Part shown: piece by piece, positions 13,120 to 13,861 of the stretch
Position numbering within the stretch: position 1 is the first letter of the stretch
Layout: each line of letters starts with the position of its first letter
NCBI GenBank assembly: GCA_025928215.1
Contig: JAICJW010000068.1
Coordinates: 1 to 13,861, forward strand
Length of the DNA stretch: 13,861 nucleotides
Origin: Chloroflexia bacterium
GTDB lineage: Bacteria; Chloroflexota; Chloroflexia; Thermomicrobiales; JALYUS01
Reading direction: 5' to 3'
Made by a program: the position numbers and the translations under genes
The notes under the pieces: model-generated
Told to the model about the DNA's origin: nothing
Databases searched by the model: none
Seen by the model: only the letters and a program-made list of their open reading frames with translations

Positions 13120-13148
13120 TTGCCCCCCCTCCTCCCATTGCGTACGAT
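13120..13148 (+). promoter_or_regulatory. Candidate promoter of the LuxR/MalT-type ATPase gene
   Basis: TTGCCC (13120-13125), a 17-nt spacer and TACGAT (13143-13148), about 70 nt before the ATG at 13220. It lies just after the recognisable transposase remnant. Confidence 0.4.
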
Positions 13149-13190
13149 AGCGGCGGGAATCTCGACGCGATGCAAAACTGGTGTGCGCGT

Positions 13191-13207
13191 CTCACGGCAG
13201 TCGTGAG
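13191..13207 (+). promoter_or_regulatory. Hairpin touching the ribosome binding site
   Basis: CTCACG (13191-13196) pairs with CGTGAG (13202-13207) around a 5-nt loop. Its 3' arm runs into the GAGGGGG ribosome site at 13205-13211, so folding could reduce initiation at the ATG at 13220. Confidence 0.35.
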
Positions 13208-13219
13208 GGGGCAGAGCAG

Positions 13220-13861
13220 ATGGGGGATGCGGGCGGAGCAATGCTCGTCGGGCGGGAGCGCGAACTGGCGACGCTGCGCGAGCGCTTGGCGGACGCGCTG
13301 GATGGGCAGGGGCGGGTCGTCTTGATCGGCGGTGAAGCGGGCATCGGCAAGACGGCGCTCGCCGAGGCCATCTGCCGCGAGGCCGCCGAGCGGGGCGCGA
13401 TCGTGCTGGTCGGGCGCTGCTACGACCTGACTGAGACGCCACCCTACGGCCCCTGGGTGGAGGCGTTCGCCCGCTATCCCAGCAGGGAGAACCTGCCGCC
13501 CCTGCCCGGGGCGCTCGCCACGCGCGGCACGGTGGGGGCGCTCGCCACGCGCGGCACGGTGGGGGCGGTCGCAAGCCAGGAGGCCCTCTTCCGGCAGGTG
13601 CTCGACTTCTTCACCGCCCTGGGTGCCACGCGCCCGGTCGTGCTGCTGCTGGACGACCTGCACTGGGCCGATCCCGGTTCGCTCGACCTGCTGCGGTTCC
13701 TCGCTCGTAACCTCGCGATGCTGCCCGTGCTGCTCATCGCCACGTACCGATCCGACGAGTTGACCCGCCACCACCCGCTCTACCAGATGCTGCCCCTGCT
13801 CGTGCGCGAGGCGGGGGCGCAACGCCTCGATCTGCACACGCTGCATGACGGCTCGGTCCGC
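13220..13861 (+). CDS. P-loop ATPase domain of a LuxR/MalT-type regulator, N-terminal part
   Basis: The frame is open from ATG 13220 to the window end (214 codons) and continues beyond. It reads MGDAGGAMLVGRERELATLR, a VGRE box typical of STAND/AAA_16 ATPases. Walker A is GEAGIGKT (38-45), and Walker B is VVLLLDD (about 140-146) followed by LHWADPGSLDLLRFL. The YRSDEL segment is the usual sensor region. Such proteins are normally 800-1100 residues, with TPR-like repeats and a C-terminal LuxR helix-turn-helix, or with an adenylate cyclase domain; the missing part decides which. The start at 13220 has GAGGGGG 8 nt upstream; ATG 13241 (MLVGRE) is an alternative. Residues 97-114 are two identical copies of GALATRGTV. 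It lies immediately downstream of a transposase remnant. Confidence 0.9.
   Translation, partial: MGDAGGAMLVGRERELATLRERLADALDGQGRVVLIGGEAGIGKTALAEAICREAAERGAIVLVGRCYDLTETPPYGPWVEAFARYPSRENLPPLPGALATRGTVGALATRGTVGAVASQEALFRQVLDFFTALGATRPVVLLLDDLHWADPGSLDLLRFLARNLAMLPVLLIATYRSDELTRHHPLYQMLPLLVREAGAQRLDLHTLHDGSVR
13508..13561 (+). repeat. Perfect 27-bp in-frame tandem duplication
   Basis: Bases 13508-13534 and 13535-13561 are identical, each encoding GALATRGTV, and the start of a third unit (GGGGCG) follows. Identity including third positions points to a recent event, or to a collapsed or expanded assembly repeat. Confidence 0.92.

Noticed and set aside
13104..13325. Continuation of the transposase frame to 13325
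   Set aside because: The translated part is unlike transposases and overlaps the start of the ATPase gene in another frame; it is an accidental extension after the deletion.
12785..13846. A 353-codon minus-strand frame at the right edge
   Set aside because: It spans both the transposase remnant and the ATPase domain on the other strand, which have recognisable motifs; this frame has none.

Overview
This is a GC-rich bacterial window with 13 intact or window-truncated protein genes and two broken ones. It has no rRNA, tRNA or CRISPR array. The gene families, Shine-Dalgarno sites of AGGAGG/AAAGG type, the MalF/MalG-type sugar ABC operon with a Tat-exported product, and the large C-terminally extended DEAD-box helicase would fit a Chloroflexota genome of Thermomicrobia/Sphaerobacter type. 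That placement is inference from gene content and composition only.

Left part (1-5486). A minus-strand ABC operon has its promoter in front of the first permease (TTGACG-16-TATAAC, 1955-1982). Two MalF/MalG-like permeases follow, overlapping by ATGA, and then the N-terminus of a Tat-signal protein that leaves the window and is probably the substrate-binding protein. Divergent from the operon is a 44-residue single-pass membrane protein ending at a strong hairpin terminator. Beyond it, all on the minus strand, lie a small charged hypothetical protein, a secreted cysteine-repeat protein and an S9 prolyl-oligopeptidase-type peptidase with a WSPDGT beta-propeller.

Middle (5571-9132). A promoter divergent from the peptidase drives a cytoplasmic sulfite-oxidase-type molybdoenzyme and, 35 nt downstream, a small winged-helix-like protein. 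Facing these is a frameshifted DUF433-like antitoxin remnant, then an esterase-D-type alpha/beta hydrolase (minus). The hydrolase is divergent from a 2-haloacid dehalogenase with every catalytic residue of the L-DEX family. The divergent spacer holds a 14-bp inverted repeat.

Right part (9133-13861). A 315-nt non-coding stretch packed with hairpins, including a 16-bp inverted repeat built of heptamers, leads into a DEAD-box RNA helicase fused to a C-terminal cold-shock domain and closed by a good intrinsic terminator. Two hypothetical proteins follow: one probably soluble and beta-rich, one membrane-anchored with an NTF2-like outer domain. The window ends with an internally deleted IS5-type transposase remnant and the N-terminal P-loop ATPase domain of a large LuxR/MalT-type regulator that runs off the edge and carries a perfect 27-bp in-frame tandem duplication.

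The observations most worth following are the structured leader in front of the helicase/cold-shock fusion, the duplicated cysteine module under clear purifying selection, and the shared architecture of promoters and terminators across the window.
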